NCBI GenBank assembly: GCA_019400425.1
Contig: JAFREE010000011.1
Location: 248,001-312,000, forward strand
DNA from: Hymenochaete sp. R1
Taxonomy: Eukaryota; Basidiomycota; Agaricomycetes; Hymenochaetales; Hymenochaetaceae
DNA: 64,000 bases
Direction: 5' to 3'
Of the stretch, positions 1 through 12,464 are shown in pieces; the stretch's first letter is position 1, and each line of letters begins with the position of its first letter. The position numbers and the translations under genes are program-made. The notes beneath the pieces were generated by a model. That model worked only from the letters and a program-made list of their open reading frames with translations, made no database searches and was not told the DNA's origin.

Positions 1-266
1 TCCCTACTCATTCGCCACCGACAACTGCGTAAGTCTTATCATACTATTTGATTGGACTGCGCACCTCTGCCCATTCACCAGCCCAGTCTATAAAGAACTT
101 CCTGTCCATCGCTGCACTGTGATCGCACCCAGATCTGCTGTTGCAACTAGGTTGCATCAAAGTTCAAACCTTCTATTGACTCTCGAGTCTCTAGACGCAA
201 AGTGCAAAGTGCATCGTCCAAGTACTCGTTCCTCCCTCTTTTCCAAGCTAACTACTACTGTTGACA

Positions 267-1427
267 ATGCCGGACTCCCCAACGAAGGGAACGTCGGAGC
301 TCGTCAATATCCCTATTGATCCGAGCCTTGTCAACCCGAACGGCGAGCCAAGCACAGGTAGCAAAAGCCAAAGGAAGAAGCGCAAACGCGGCACACAAGA
401 TGCTGGAGGTTCCCCTCATTCACCTTCACTTGGTAGCGGTTCGAAGAAGGCTCGCGGCTATGAGGAGGACTTAACAAAAGCAAAAGATACACTTCTTTGC
501 AATGCCCATGGAATCCATTCGGCTGAACTCGCCGTATTGGCCAAAGGCGGTGACGATGAGGACGAGATCTGCCGACTCTGGAGAGAGCTCGAGCTGTCCA
601 AGAAGCGGGTGGTTAATTCGCTAGACACGACGAAAAAATATGGCATTACCATGCCTTCGTCGATTTCGCCAATGTTCAAGGATGTGAAGCAGGCTATTGG
701 GACGTTACGAAAATATCTCACGAACCCTAGCCGTAAAACTGCGGTCCCAATATTCCGCAAAGATGTCCTCCCACACTACCATGTTGAACGCATGAAGCAG
801 CTCCAGTTGTTAAAGCTCACCGAAGAAGAGGCACAAAACCGTGCTGATTCTCACGCAAAGCTCGCGACTGATCGCCTTTCGACTTACGAGCTCAATGTAC
901 ATAAAGTCCACTGTGCTCGATGGCGTGTACTCGGTACCTCGGGCGACATCGAGGCCGTGATGGCGGCATGGAAAGAAGTTAAGAAGACTGAGAACACCCT
1001 GAGGGAACAGAAAAGCGCATTGAAAAAGAAACTCAACGACCAAATGCCCCAATCCACCAAAATCGACGACGACGAATATCGAAAGGTCGAAAAGGCACGA
1101 CGTTCATTGGCACAAGAAAAACGCTTCCTCGTCATGAAGTACAACAATTGGTTGAACGCAGGCGAAGACAAAGAGGAGAAGAAGAAAGTACTGGATTCCC
1201 ATCTGGAGAACGAGTATAATGTCAATCGCAGAGCAATTCTTGCGACTCTCAAGTACACCGATAAGGATGCTATGGACCGAGCAGACGCATATGATGTCTC
1301 TCGTAAAAGAAAGGAAATTCAATCTGCGGCCGATGAGTCGGCATTTTATGACAAAGAAAGCATGGAGACGTGGCTTACAGTTCCCCTAGAAGATATTTTC
1401 GGGGCAACAAGTGAGTGGAATATGTAG
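267..1427 (+). CDS. Orphan family A protein, two-module (copy A1)
   Basis: I do not recognise a known domain. The gene is a single exon of 386 codons from the ATG at 267; the open frame reaches slightly further upstream only through a TTG. The N-terminus (residues 1-60) is low-complexity with a basic cluster RKKRKRG, a likely nuclear localisation signal. The rest is charged, probably helical, and seems to be two copies of one module: NAHGIHSAELAVLAKGGD in the first half aligns with NVHKVHCARWRVLGTSGD in the second, and YHVERMKQLQLLKLTEEEA aligns with YNVNRRAILATLKYTDKDA. It is clearly paralogous to the genes at 2409 and 22079, with similarity along the whole length. A GTAAGT at about 30 and an AG near 80 could be a leader intron, and TATAAA lies near 90. 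The protein is probably real; its function is unknown. Confidence 0.75.
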   Translation: MPDSPTKGTSELVNIPIDPSLVNPNGEPSTGSKSQRKKRKRGTQDAGGSPHSPSLGSGSKKARGYEEDLTKAKDTLLCNAHGIHSAELAVLAKGGDDEDEICRLWRELELSKKRVVNSLDTTKKYGITMPSSISPMFKDVKQAIGTLRKYLTNPSRKTAVPIFRKDVLPHYHVERMKQLQLLKLTEEEAQNRADSHAKLATDRLSTYELNVHKVHCARWRVLGTSGDIEAVMAAWKEVKKTENTLREQKSALKKKLNDQMPQSTKIDDDEYRKVEKARRSLAQEKRFLVMKYNNWLNAGEDKEEKKKVLDSHLENEYNVNRRAILATLKYTDKDAMDRADAYDVSRKRKEIQSAADESAFYDKESMETWLTVPLEDIFGATSEWNM

Positions 1428-2408
1428 TATCAGTGAGATGTGATCATACCGTTCTTCGGGTGGGAGGCTTGTTGCATACTTCATATGACTTCTTCTTAAT
1501 TTATATTTAATACTTGTGTATAGCCGTTCTCTATGTAAGTGGCAATTAAGGTAAGCGTACGCGGGTATCGTCCATTCACTTTGTTATTAGCGCTCTCGTC
1601 CCTAAATAATTTGAAAAAGATGCGAGCATGTGTCAAAGCCCAGCACTGGGAAAATACTCATTGGAAAACACGATGCAACAAACTCACATTGTAGAACAGT
1701 GAAAGGTGTTTTTGAATACGATAAAACCAGAGTGCTACGATTCTGAGCTAGTGCTAGTCGAGAGTTTTACGCGATAAGTGCATTCCCTTCCAAGCTCCTA
1801 AGACTCACATATACAACCCGTGTGGGCTGGAAAGACTTACGTGAATTGAGGGCATGAATCCGAGCAAACGAGTCAATCTATGAATCACAATGAACCTCCG
1901 TATCGCAAAGTGATGGAAGCACCTACGTAAATCTCCGGAAATCACTACTTTGCAACCCTTGCCCGCTTCCCAAGCGCCCTATTTGAATCCATAAACTTTC
2001 ATATCAATCGACTCGGAGCAATCGAACTAACCGCCTGTACATAATTTGAACGGTTGCATTATTCATTCAGTGCATACTGCCGAGAGATCAGACACACAAA
2101 CCCCCTTTGCGGTTGCATCCGTCTTTCCCTGTAACGCATTATGGTGTTACAGTTCGTCAGATACGATACAGCCCAGTTATCTAGCTCGAACCGCATAAAA
2201 GCGTCGATCCTCTTGAAATATACTGCGCACCTCGAGCCAGTCTTCATCGCAGCTTAACATCCCTTCATTGACACCTTCTTTGTTGTCCATTGTCGCCTTC
2301 CTGATCCTATCTCTGCGGTTTCTCAAACATATCCGCCCAAGGTCTTTGAGAACTATAAGGATATAGCGTAAACTGTTAAACATTTGTCAAGTCATCAGCA
2401 CCAATACA
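1428..2408. other. Intergenic, between A1 and A2
   Basis: Holds the 3' flank of the first family A gene and the promoter and leader of the second. Only short minus-strand ORFs without recognisable features occur here. I see no repeat or RNA gene. Confidence 0.5.
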
Positions 2409-3611
2409 ATGTCAAAACCGTTAAGAGAACTTGCCCCAAAGCCCCCGACCATCCAAATCGATCCTTCCTTTGAAGAACCCGGTCCCGAAACCAAAGGAAA
2501 GAAACGAGCTCGACCTACACATGATATTGGGCGAGTCCCTCACCCATCCTCTCGCGGTAGCGGCTCAAGAGCGACATCCGGAGAGAACGTCATCGTCGTC
2601 GATACGAACGTGTCGAAAGCAAAGGAAACCCTTGTTTGCAATGCGCACGGACTGCACTCAGCTCACTTATCCGTACTTGCCTATGTCGGGGACGACGAAG
2701 ACGATATTTGTCAACTATGGAGAGAGCTCGAGTTGGCTAAGAAGCGAGTGGATAATTCGCTCGCAACAACGAAGAAGTTTGGCATAAGCATGCCCTGGTC
2801 GATTTCATCAGTATTTCGGGACGCTGCACGTGCTGCCAATGCACTAAGAAAATTCATCATAAAGCCTTCTCCCAGCGGCCAGTTGGTCCCAGATATCCAT
2901 AAGGACAGTCTTCAGGCCTATACCGCTGAGCGCATTAAGCAGCTCCAGGCCATAAATCTCACCGAAGAAGACGCACATGAAGGCGCCGTAGCTCACTCGA
3001 ACCGAGCTGCTGAGCGCTTTACACCTTTTGAGCTTAACGCGCATAAGGTCCTTAGTGCTCGATGGTGTATGCTTGGTACTTCAGGCGACATCAATGCTGT
3101 AATGGAAGCATGGAAAAGGGTCGAGAGGACTGAATGCACCCAGAAAAAATATCAGAAAAGTCAGCAGAATAAGAAAACCTTCTCCGAAGCGACTTCATCT
3201 CCGGAAAACGACGATCTACCTCCAGGAACCATCAGTGTCTTCACAGGAGTCGACGAGGAGGAATATCAGGCGGTGGAAAGGGCCAGAAATTCGCTGACGC
3301 TAGCGAGACGCATCTTCTCGCGTAAATACAACGAATGGTTGAACGCAGAAGAAAAATACAAGGAAGGAAAGAAGATAAGAGCCGATACTCACCTGAAGCA
3401 AGTCTATAACGTGAAACGAAAAAAAGCTCTTGACGAGCATTTGAAGTGCACTGACGCAGACGCCTTGGATAAGGCAAAAGCGTACAATGTCTCTAGTAAA
3501 GGGGGATGGACTGTAACTGTGGGTGAAGAATTGACGTTTCCCGCCGAAGAACACAAGGCCAGTTGGATTATGTTCTCTTTCGATGACGTTTCGGAGAAGG
3601 TCGAAGAGTAG
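2409..3611 (+). CDS. Orphan family A protein, two-module (copy A2)
   Basis: Single-exon gene of 400 codons, a tandem paralogue of the gene at 267. The start ATG fits the MSKP/MSNQP-type N-terminus seen in other members. Residues 25-60 hold a basic, Ser-rich segment (KGKKRARPT). Module 1 runs about residues 70-205 and carries NAHGLHSAHLSVLAYVGDDE followed by LWRELELAKKRV. Module 2 runs about 215-370 and carries NAHKVLSARWCMLGTSGD. Module 2 has an insertion of about 25 residues (around 255-285) relative to copy A1. No signal peptide, membrane segment or catalytic motif is visible. The function is unknown; a nuclear location is inferred from the basic cluster only. Confidence 0.75.
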   Translation: MSKPLRELAPKPPTIQIDPSFEEPGPETKGKKRARPTHDIGRVPHPSSRGSGSRATSGENVIVVDTNVSKAKETLVCNAHGLHSAHLSVLAYVGDDEDDICQLWRELELAKKRVDNSLATTKKFGISMPWSISSVFRDAARAANALRKFIIKPSPSGQLVPDIHKDSLQAYTAERIKQLQAINLTEEDAHEGAVAHSNRAAERFTPFELNAHKVLSARWCMLGTSGDINAVMEAWKRVERTECTQKKYQKSQQNKKTFSEATSSPENDDLPPGTISVFTGVDEEEYQAVERARNSLTLARRIFSRKYNEWLNAEEKYKEGKKIRADTHLKQVYNVKRKKALDEHLKCTDADALDKAKAYNVSSKGGWTVTVGEELTFPAEEHKASWIMFSFDDVSEKVEE

Positions 3612-4940
3612 ATCATGAAGTCCGGATGAACGAGACCCGTCCCATTCCGAGAAAGTTTGTCATTTCCTTCAAGTTAATTTCCGGCGTCTGCTTGCCCTCT
3701 GTCCATACCCATGAATCATGAAATAGCGCGTGCCATCGTTCGATAGCTTCATTTCTCGTATCGTTGTAATCTTCCTGGAATAGCGTCTTTTTGTTCGCCT
3801 ATCGAAATTTATATGCATCAGTCGTTAGCGCTGAGGGAAGGAACCTTTGCAAATATCAATGCAGCAAACTCACCGGGAAAAAACAAAGGCTTCGGAGCAT
3901 AAGGCGAGTGTTAGGCCCAAGTAGGATGCATTTCCTTTTTCATTGAAACCCGAAGTAGAGAGATCAGACAAGATCGGAAAGGCGGAGGCGCGTTAACAGC
4001 GTCTATTTCCAATGCTTCTCGAACAATGGCGAACATAGATAAAACTAGAGCACGTGGATGGTTATTTTCGGCGTACAAATGCGACTGCGCGCTGGCGCCC
4101 GAAGGCCGTGCACCGATGAGCTAGATGATCTCGATCACATCTGTCAGAGTCGTTTGGAAGGATTGCGCATGACCACCACGTTAGTACATGCGACCGGAAG
4201 TAGCAGTACTGCTCCAGAGCGATGACGACGAACCAAAATACTTGTGGCTTGCAATGATATCCTTTTTCATATCAAGCCCGCTACGCAGACGGCGAGCGCC
4301 ATAAGAAGCGCCAAAGAGATTTGCTGTGTTGAAATAAAAGCATAGATAATGAAGCAACGTACGTATCTCGGAACGGGAGGCGCCCGAGCAGGGGATGCTC
4401 TATATGTGGACCACACCAACACTTTTCTAATGATCGCTAGTGTCAGGTAGTGCCACAATCTCCGCAATGGGGGAGCCTTTTAGGTTTATTTGCAGAAAGA
4501 GTAATGTGGTAGCGCCGCCAAGAAGGATCGAAATAGGAGTGGAAAAGCAAATTTAGAAAGAAAGTGGATGAGATCCGAGTTGAAGGGTCTGAGGCGCTTC
4601 GAGAATCTGACTTTGAATCAAGAACCTTCGTAACTCCTCATTGCCAACGAGTTCCGTATATTGATCATGAGCTGGAGCGAGCAGGCCAGATTACTGGAGG
4701 GTTACGGTGGCTGATCATGACTGTTCGGAGCCAAAGAACCCGAGCGGGAGTCCAAGGGAAGAGATGTGATGGCCATTTATGGCAACTGTGGGTCCCGTGA
4801 TCGGCGCTTGGTGGTGGCTTTACAACCTACAACTACACGCTCCTCACCTCGCTCTTGTACCGCCTCTGTTCTTCTTCCTTTTCGCCCACATCCCTCTCCA
4901 TATCTTATCACAGCGACAACTTTTTCTTGACTACAAAGCG
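3612..4940. other. Intergenic, between A2 and GID4
   Basis: About 1.3 kb with no supported gene. Short ORFs at 4267-4467 (minus) and 4564-4800 (plus) lack recognisable features. The last 150 bases are pyrimidine-rich and are probably the promoter and leader of the GID4-like gene. Confidence 0.45.
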
Positions 4941-6564
4941 ATGCCGAGACCCCTCTTTGTTCCAGTAGACAATGTGCAGGCTGTCAATGAGCCGCAGCCA
5001 AAACAATGTCCCTCGTGTCAGAGGCTCGTTGCACAAGACGTAGCCTTGGCCGCTGACGATGCTCTTCCTTTGTGCTTGACATGTTGCGAGAACCTCAGGT
5101 CGTCTCAAGGACGACAAGTTCCTGGAGTTTGCGTGCCCAACTCGGGTTTTCTGTCTCCATTACACGACGGTGTTCGGGACGTTGGAGCGCCGCGCCTCGT
5201 CTCTCCAAGAAGGAGGCCTTCCTCGACAGTGATTGCCACTCAAAGTCACCCGGAAAGCATCATTTCGGAGGATCTTAACGATGAAGACGGCGGACGAACC
5301 GCCATTCGTCGCAGCCAGCTAATCCCCGACACCACCCGACACGCCGCCTCCACTGTCGCGCATGGTCCTGGTCCTGTTACCGTTCCTACTGCCACGCCTT
5401 CGCTTGATCGCTCACTTACGCAACGTGTATCCTTCCCTTCTCCTTCTCCTTCGACAAGAGACACATTCTCAGAGCCACAGTCTCCTATACACCAATTACA
5501 GCAACACTCTCCAAGACCTTCTTCGAGCGCATCCGGTCTCCACGCGAGTGACGAAGCATATCCGGAACCGGACCCACTGGTGGACATCACGAGACTAAGA
5601 GTCCGTCCAAGAGGGTTTAGGTGCCTACAACCGGGCGCCACATTCAAAGGTGTACAAAAGAGTGGAAGAAATAGTTACGATGTCAATGTGACACTGTTGG
5701 TATGTTTGTACCTTGCTCCATATCAATCACCAGCTTACACTTATTCACATTCCAATTCTTTGCCCCATAGAATGTCGACTTTGCTTCATCCTCTCTCTGT
5801 GGCTACCTCCGAATTCGTGGACTGACAGAAGGCTGGCCTGAACTCACCACATATTTTGATGCTGAAATCATTGGTACGCGATACGGCTTCGAAACGCAGA
5901 CACAAGAATGGGGAGCGAGTCGCCACGACGATTTGGTACACTGGGCTCGGTTCCCGGCGTTCCGAGACGTCCAAAAAGATCTTGTTGAGCCTGGCCTGAC
6001 TCTTCCCTCAAACACGAACCGGTCTGCCGTGTTCATGCGATGGAAGGAACGTTTCTTGGTCCCTGATCATCACGTACAGGACATTCTGGGAGCAAGTTTC
6101 GCTGGTAAGCCCCGATTTATCTCCTTGCTTCTGACCGATTTCTGACCTAGAGTTCATAATAGGCTTTTACTACGTCTGCGTGGAATTCGATCCGCAACCC
6201 GAAGTCTACCCTTCGCTAGGCCGTTCGACATCTCTCGACTCGTCTCTCGCTCCGTGTATCGAAAGTGGGTATGCACCAGGACCGTACCCTGCGATCGTCT
6301 CAGACCCGAATTCGGAACGGTGGAGATCTTGCGCTGAACCGAGAGAGCCAAGGGGCTGCCCGCCGGCCACAATGACTGGTTTCTACTTCCACCAGAACTC
6401 GGAGCCGTAAGTTTCCGATTCTCTGAACTCTACTTCCTCCCCTTCTCCATGGTTCTATTTTCTGTAATGAGAGCTAACCTTGTGCACTTTTTATTTTTAG
6501 TTATCAGCAATTGTCTTTGACGCATACCACGGAGCGATTCCACTCGAGCTTTGAGTTCCGTTGA
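4941..6564 (+). CDS. GID4: GID4/VID24-like substrate receptor of the GID (CTLH) ubiquitin ligase
   Basis: Homologue of yeast Gid4 (Vac_ImportDeg family), which recognises N-terminal degrons such as Pro/N for the GID/CTLH E3 that degrades gluconeogenic enzymes. Four exons: 4941-5699, 5771-6104, 6163-6406 and 6501-6564 (466 aa). Residues 1-235 are a fungal extension with CPSCQRL and CLTCCENL, a possible zinc-binding knuckle, followed by Ser/Pro-rich sequence. The beta-barrel domain starts near residue 235: GATFKGVQKSGRNSYDVNVT, then LCGYLRIRGLTEGWPELTTY, FDAEIIG, WGAS..DDLVHWARFP and GFYYVCVEF. The protein ends soon after the TGFYFH strand. The ATG at 4941 was preferred to the upstream in-frame 4779 because the intervening codons look like untranslated leader. 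Identity is confident. Confidence 0.92.
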
Positions 6565-9197
6565 GCGCGAGATCGGGGGTAGGAGTGTGTCATGCAGTAA
6601 CGGGTTTGGATGGTCGGATTGTGTGGTGTGGTTAGGGATGGGAATGGAAAACTTGGGTGGAATGCGATAATGATGGAGCAGGAATCATCTGAGGTGGCCG
6701 GGAGAAGTCAGTGACTAGACGGACGAAGAATGAGAAAGAGCATTTTAGAAGCGAGAAATCGTAGCTTCTTGAATATGGATTCCTTCTGGTCGGGCTGAAG
6801 AAACTAATGAGTCGGCGTGCAAGGAACGTGTGCTGGAGAAAGCAGATCAGTCGGACGATTCGGGAGACGGTCGCAGTACCAACGATCGATTGGTGAATCG
6901 ATCTTCATCGTTCAATAGCCACGCATCTCGCTCGGGATCAATAGGCCTCGGAGTGGCGTTGCGTGGTGCCGAAGGATGAAGAAGCAGCAAACGAAGGTCG
7001 AAGTGAGAAGGAAAGAAACAGAGAGACAGGGACGACCGAAGGCAGGTTGCAGCCGGAAGCTGGGTTTTTAGGTACCTCCAAGAACCTGCAGCATCGCTTA
7101 CACCGGTCGAAAGGTCTATTGTAAACCTATGCACGAAGGCGGTTGCAAAACCATAGATGGATTATCCCGTGAACTTCATCACCTCGTCGCACTCCGTGCT
7201 GCTCTCGTTTACGTTCGGTGACCCGTCCCTGACGGAGATGATGAGCGAAATGCGCATTGCTTGCAATGTATGCAGTGATATGATGCATTGTCACCCGCCG
7301 AACGCACTGCTCTATCTTTGGATACGCTTACACGCCATATCCCGAACTTCGATGGGATTGGATTCAGGTATGGGTTCTGCCTGGGTGGGCGAACGCTTGA
7401 ACTGGGACCCGCGAACCCGCGAACGAGCAAACAGGCGCCGAAGGTGGATTCGGATCCTGTGGGCGTTGCTCCAACGTTTTCTATCACTGCTGGGGACCAG
7501 CCTCGACCTCGAGTAGTGCGGTGGCTATGGTTATGTATGTATGGCTTCTTGTGGATCGCAGTGCTCCCGATCCTTTGTGCCATCTACTACGCTCAGAGTG
7601 GCTTTTGGCGCATGCATCCCGTCACCGCCATTTGTCGTCCTTTGGGTACGTGTCATTTCGCCGTGCTCGTGGGCGAAATGACGTTTCGTCTTCCCGCCCC
7701 TCCCTCATTCTTCGCGTTGTGTAGAAGGGCTCGTTTCGTCGTTCTTTCCGCCGTATTCGCAGCTTCGAGGTTATTTTGAGATAGACTCCGCGTGCGCTTT
7801 TGTGGGTCTCCCCCCGAGTCACAGGCTTTCTTCTCTCACTCCGGCTCCTCTTGTCTCCTCTCTTGTTCTCCACTTTCCATATGTCTATTATGGAGGGTCT
7901 CTTCACTTCTTCGTTACTTCTTCCAACTTTATCCTCTCTTGCACATTCATCATTCGAGTTTCCGTTTCTGTATCTTGTCTTCCACACATGCCTCTTCTGA
8001 TTCACCCACCCATACCGATCCAGTCCGTATACTGTACATTCACGTTCACGTCCATGTACGTTCCCACTCCCGATCTCCCCAGCCAATGTCCCCACTCGCG
8101 CCCACCTTTCACGTTCAACCGTATACCAAAATTCCATTTCATTCGCGTCTTTCTATCCTACGACATATTCACGAAAGAAAAAACCCAACGACAGACAGAT
8201 ACGCGAACACGAGATTGGGGAGGATTGACTTTTTTTCTTTCCCTTCTCGATTTTACTCATGTATAGGCGACGACCTTTTCCCTCCTCTCTTCTCTTTTTC
8301 CCCTCTTTTTTTTCATTCCCTCTGTTTCTTTCTTTCTTTTCTTTTCTTTCCTTCCAACTCCTCTTGTATTTACTTCGTCTATAATGCATAATCGATGACT
8401 TTTTTGCCCGATGGCCGGTAATCTCACTGACTAACGAGCTTTCTCTGACTTTTGATTGTTTGATTTCTAACAACACCACGCCATCTGTTCCAGGCCATGT
8501 ATTTCTTCCTACCCGTGCGTTGACCCCTTCCGACGTGTTGTATGGACTGCCGATTGAGTTACTTTGTTGCAGTAAAGCACTATGATTTGATATGCCGGCG
8601 GCAAAGCTGATTTTACCTCTTTTGAAGTTCCAATGAAGAGGATCTTCGAGTTCCAAGCTTTTTCTTCGATAAAAACTCAGAGCTCGAACAGATATAGTCG
8701 ACGTCGTCCTTGCCTGCTGGGATTGAAGATCTAGACTCGGAGCCTTAGGCTGTTGAAGTTGAGATCAATCGGCTCGGAGAACACACGAGATTGCTTGGCC
8801 GTTTTTTGCGTGAAACACTTGAATAAATTTTGATGACTGCGTTTTCTGTGTGTATGAAAAGGACTGGTAGATTCTCTAGTGACTAGAGAAATAGTAGAAA
8901 TATAAAATAAGAGTAGCTGAATAGTGCATGAGGTTGGTTGAGAGAGTGTCGGCCAAAAGGAGACAAACATGCACGCGGTCGCTTGTCGTCAATCTTATTT
9001 CCTCTCTCTCCGTCCTCCTTCCTCCTTCCCCTCCTCCCTTCATCCCACCTCTCCTCACTCTCGTCTTCCTCCATTTCCTCTCAACCACCTCTCTAACGCC
9101 TCACGAAACCCTCGACTCTCCTTCTTTTTCATCCAACCTACCCACCCATTCGACACTACAGAATCACAACAACCGCTCATCCACCATCGGTCCCGCA
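6565..9197. other. Long intergenic region with a weak ORF and pyrimidine-rich tracts
   Basis: About 2.6 kb between GID4 and casein kinase 1. An open stretch at 7279-7779 (plus) encodes one hydrophobic segment (around RWLWLCMYGFLWIAVLPILC) but has no ATG in a convincing position and no recognisable homology; overlapping frames on both strands are also open, so I do not call it a gene. From about 7800 to 8360 and 9000 to 9190 the plus strand is strongly CT-rich, as is common in promoters and leaders of well-expressed fungal genes. The long ORFs on either strand in these tracts are compositional artefacts. Confidence 0.45.
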
Positions 9198-11735
9198 ATG
9201 TCTTCTCATGGCGCTCATTCTTCCTCGCCCAATCTCGTCGGCGTACACTACCGTGTAGGCAAAAAGATCGGAGAGGGCTCCTTCGGCGTCATCTTTGAAG
9301 GTACGTATTCACGCTTTCCGTCCACGTTACGTCGGCTGTTAGAAGGCGAAGGTGTACTCACTGACGATGCGTGTCTGTCTGCGTCCGTGTCTACACAGGG
9401 ACGAATCTCTTGAACTCACAAACGGTCGCGATCAAGTTTGTACGTCACTCTTCGGTAGTTTGTAGATACTTGAATGTCATTCTGAGGCCTGTTTCTTCTT
9501 TTTCTGCTCTAGGAACCGCGCAAGTCCGACGCTCCGCAGCTGCGAGACGAATGCCGCTCGTACCGTATCCTTTCGGGCTGTCGTCAGTCCCACCCTCTTA
9601 TTTCCACTCTTCTCACATTTTTACTGACGTATCGCCTTCTCTAACCAAACTTAAATCCCAACCAACGAACACGGGTCACCTCCACCCGGAACCCTCGAAC
9701 CGACACCAACCCAACTTAAAACGAAACCTCCCCACCACCCACCCACGCATGTGCATCAATCAATCTCATGCCATTCATTCGTCCTTCACAGAGGGCATTC
9801 CGCAGATATATCACTTCGGCCAGGAAGGGCTGCACAATATCCTCGTCATCGATCTCCTCGGACCGAGTCTGGAGGACCTCTTCGACATGTGCGGACGGAA
9901 GTTCTCGGTCAAGACCGTCTGCATGACGGCTCGGCAAATGGTGCGTGTATACACTCATGGGCATGTGTCTTTGGCTTAGTGGTCTTCTGGCGCTTGTGCG
10001 CTCGAGGCCGTGTTTCTGCTATGATTTGATTTTTGAGACGACTCACTGACGCTTGTGTTTGTTTTTTATATTTTATGTTTTGATACAATGCGTTTTGCCT
10101 TTTCCGCGCTCGCGCTTGTGCTCGTTCGCTCGCTTGTCCATGTTCCGGCTTTGGGTGCTCTACTTTCGGTACCCGGACTTCCGTCCTGCACTCATGGATG
10201 GCGCTTTTACCCTCCTGGTGCACCTTGGCGCTGCACCTCGGCAATCTGCAATTAACAAAACCGGTTCAACCTATCTTTCAATCACCGACTTCTAAAATAC
10301 TCTCAACTTGATCCCACATCAGATCTCACGAGTCCAAACGATCCACGACAAGAACCTCATCTATAGAGATATCAAACCCGACAACTTCCTCATAGGCCGG
10401 CCAGGGACCAAGAACGCGAACCTCGTCCACGTCGTCGACTTTGGGATGGCGAAGCAGTACCGGGACCCGAAGACGAAGCAGCACATTCCGTACCGGGAAC
10501 GCAAGTCCCTGAGCGGCACGGCGCGATATATGAGCATCAACACCCATCTTGGTCGGGGTGCGTTTTCGCTTATTTCACTAGTTCGATTTTAAGATGTTCT
10601 GAACGGTGAATTGTGTTTTTATTTGGTACAGAACAATCGAGGCGGGATGACTTGGAGGCGCTGGGACACGTGTTCATGTACTTCTTGCGGGGGAGCTTGC
10701 CGTGGCAAGGCCTAAAAGCGGCCACGAACAAGCAGAAATACGAGAAGATCGGGGAGAAGAAGCAGTCGACGCCCATAAAGGAGCTGTGCGAAGGGTTGCC
10801 TGGTACGTCTCGGTTGTTTTGTCTCTAGGTTTCTTTGTTCGAAGGCCTTACGTCGGTGTTAGATGAATTCAGCATTTACTTGAATTATGTGCGAAAGTTG
10901 GGATTCGAGGAGACGCCGGATTATGAGTTCTTGCGTGAGTTGTTCGCGAAGGTGCTGAAAAATAGCGGAGAGGTCGAGGATCAGGTGTATGACTGGAATC
11001 TCCTGAACAATGGACGGGGATGGGAATCACAGATGGTACGTTTATCAAACCTCTTCCTTTCCCATACTCGAAGAGACTATATCAAAACACGAACGGCTCA
11101 CTCATTCGCACCCTCAGCTCGGCTCAAGCTCTTCCCAAACCCAAGGAGGAGCCCAAGACCGCCGACGAGATGACCGCGGCCGGCGCACAGGAGGAGGGGC
11201 CGATGAAGACCACCAACGCCGACGCGCGTCAGCCGTCCCACCCAACACCACCACCGCGACCCCTCAACCGTCCCAACCCTCCGCCGCACTTGTCCGCAAC
11301 AACTCCAAGACGCGCAAGATCCCGAACGCGCTCATCCCTGGGCCCACTGGGGCGGGAGCAGGGGCAGGGGCGGTGACGCCGAATAGCGCCGCGGCGCATA
11401 TTGGGGTGCCTGTTACTGGGGGTGGCGGGGCGGCGGGGACGCCGACGAGGCGGGCGAGCGCGCAGAACTCGGGACATCCGTATGCGAGTGGGGAGTACGC
11501 TGCGGAAGGTGATCAGTATGGTGGCGGAGTTGGAGCGGGAGGGTATGGGCTGGGTGGGGCGGGTGCGGGTGCTGCGCCGCCTGAGGTGAGCGCGGTGAGG
11601 GCGCGGGGGATGTCTGGGGATGGAGGGGTTGCGTCGACGGGTGTGGGGATGGGGCAGAGTGGGGGGTATGATGGGGAGGTGGACGTTCCGAGGCCTTCGC
11701 TGATTATGAGGATCTTGACGTGTCGGTGTGGGTGA
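9198..11735 (+). CDS. Casein kinase 1, YCK-like, with C-terminal cysteine motif
   Basis: Ser/Thr kinase of the CK1 family. Eight exons: 9198-9300, 9399-9439, 9513-9582, 9792-9940, 10323-10557, 10632-10802, 10863-11035 and 11118-11735 (519 aa). Visible landmarks are the Gly-loop GEGSFG, VAIKF with the ATP-anchoring Lys, [22 protein letters not shown] (catalytic loop), [10 protein letters not shown], and the CK1 signature [14 protein letters not shown] in place of APE. The kinase domain spans about residues 15-300. The tail (about 315-519) is low-complexity, rich in Gly/Ala/Arg/Ser, and ends in LTCRCG. Plasma-membrane yeast Yck1/2 end in a palmitoylated Cys pair, so lipid anchoring is plausible here but inferred. 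Intron 4 (382 nt) is much longer than the others. Confidence 0.93.
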
Positions 11736-12320
11736 ACGGCGACGGGAGTTGGTTCCCAGTTTCGTCGTCGTCGTCGTCATCGTCATCGCGCCTCGTCCAT
11801 TCCCCCTCGGAACCGTTCCGCTCTCGCTCTCCCGTTCTCGTTTCATCCATCGTATGACTTTTCATTTTATCGCTTCCCCTCTTCATCCTTTGGTCTTCTT
11901 GTGTGTCTATCCAGCCCCGAACGCTCTTCTCGTTCTTGCTCGACTATCCGTTGATTCGTTGCTTTTCCTCTTTCACGCCTAACGAAACCCCTTCACGTCT
12001 TCCCTTCACTTATGGCTCCCCCTTCTCTTCTTTCTTTCTCTGCCCCCTTTTCCGTTTATCTGGTCCGTCATACATACATACCAATCCACCAACTCCACCC
12101 ACCCAACAATAATGCTTTTCACCGTTTTTCGTGTGCAATACTTTCCCCGACGCTTTTACGCCCTTCTTGTCTTTGACCTTTAACGTTACGTACGCCGTTT
12201 GCTTCTGGCCGCAGGCCGACCGAGCTTTTTTTTCTTTTTGCATCTCTTCTCTTCTCCCCTTTGTCTCTTTCCCCCCTCTAAAGCCGCTTAGTTGCGTAGT
12301 CGTAAGTGTGGTTAACTTTT

Positions 12321-12349
12321 CCTTTCTTTCTTTCTTTCTTTCTTTTTTT
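12321..12349. repeat. (CTTT)n microsatellite
   Basis: About seven CTTT units ending in a T run, in the 3' flank of the casein kinase gene. Confidence 0.9.
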
Positions 12350-12464
12350 CTTATGATTCGATCGATTTCGCTCGCTTGATAGCCCGCTCGATCCCCGACC
12401 CAATTTATCCCATTTACTCGAATTCAAAGTCCAATACCTTCAGTCATTTCTCGATCTTCCGTCT

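Noticed and set aside
7279..7779. ORF with one possible membrane helix
   Set aside because: No ATG in a good position, no recognisable homology, and other frames on both strands are equally open.
7792..8656. Long ORFs on both strands (199 and 167 codons)
   Set aside because: They are translations of a CT-rich tract, giving Ser/Phe/Leu or Lys/Glu/Arg low complexity.
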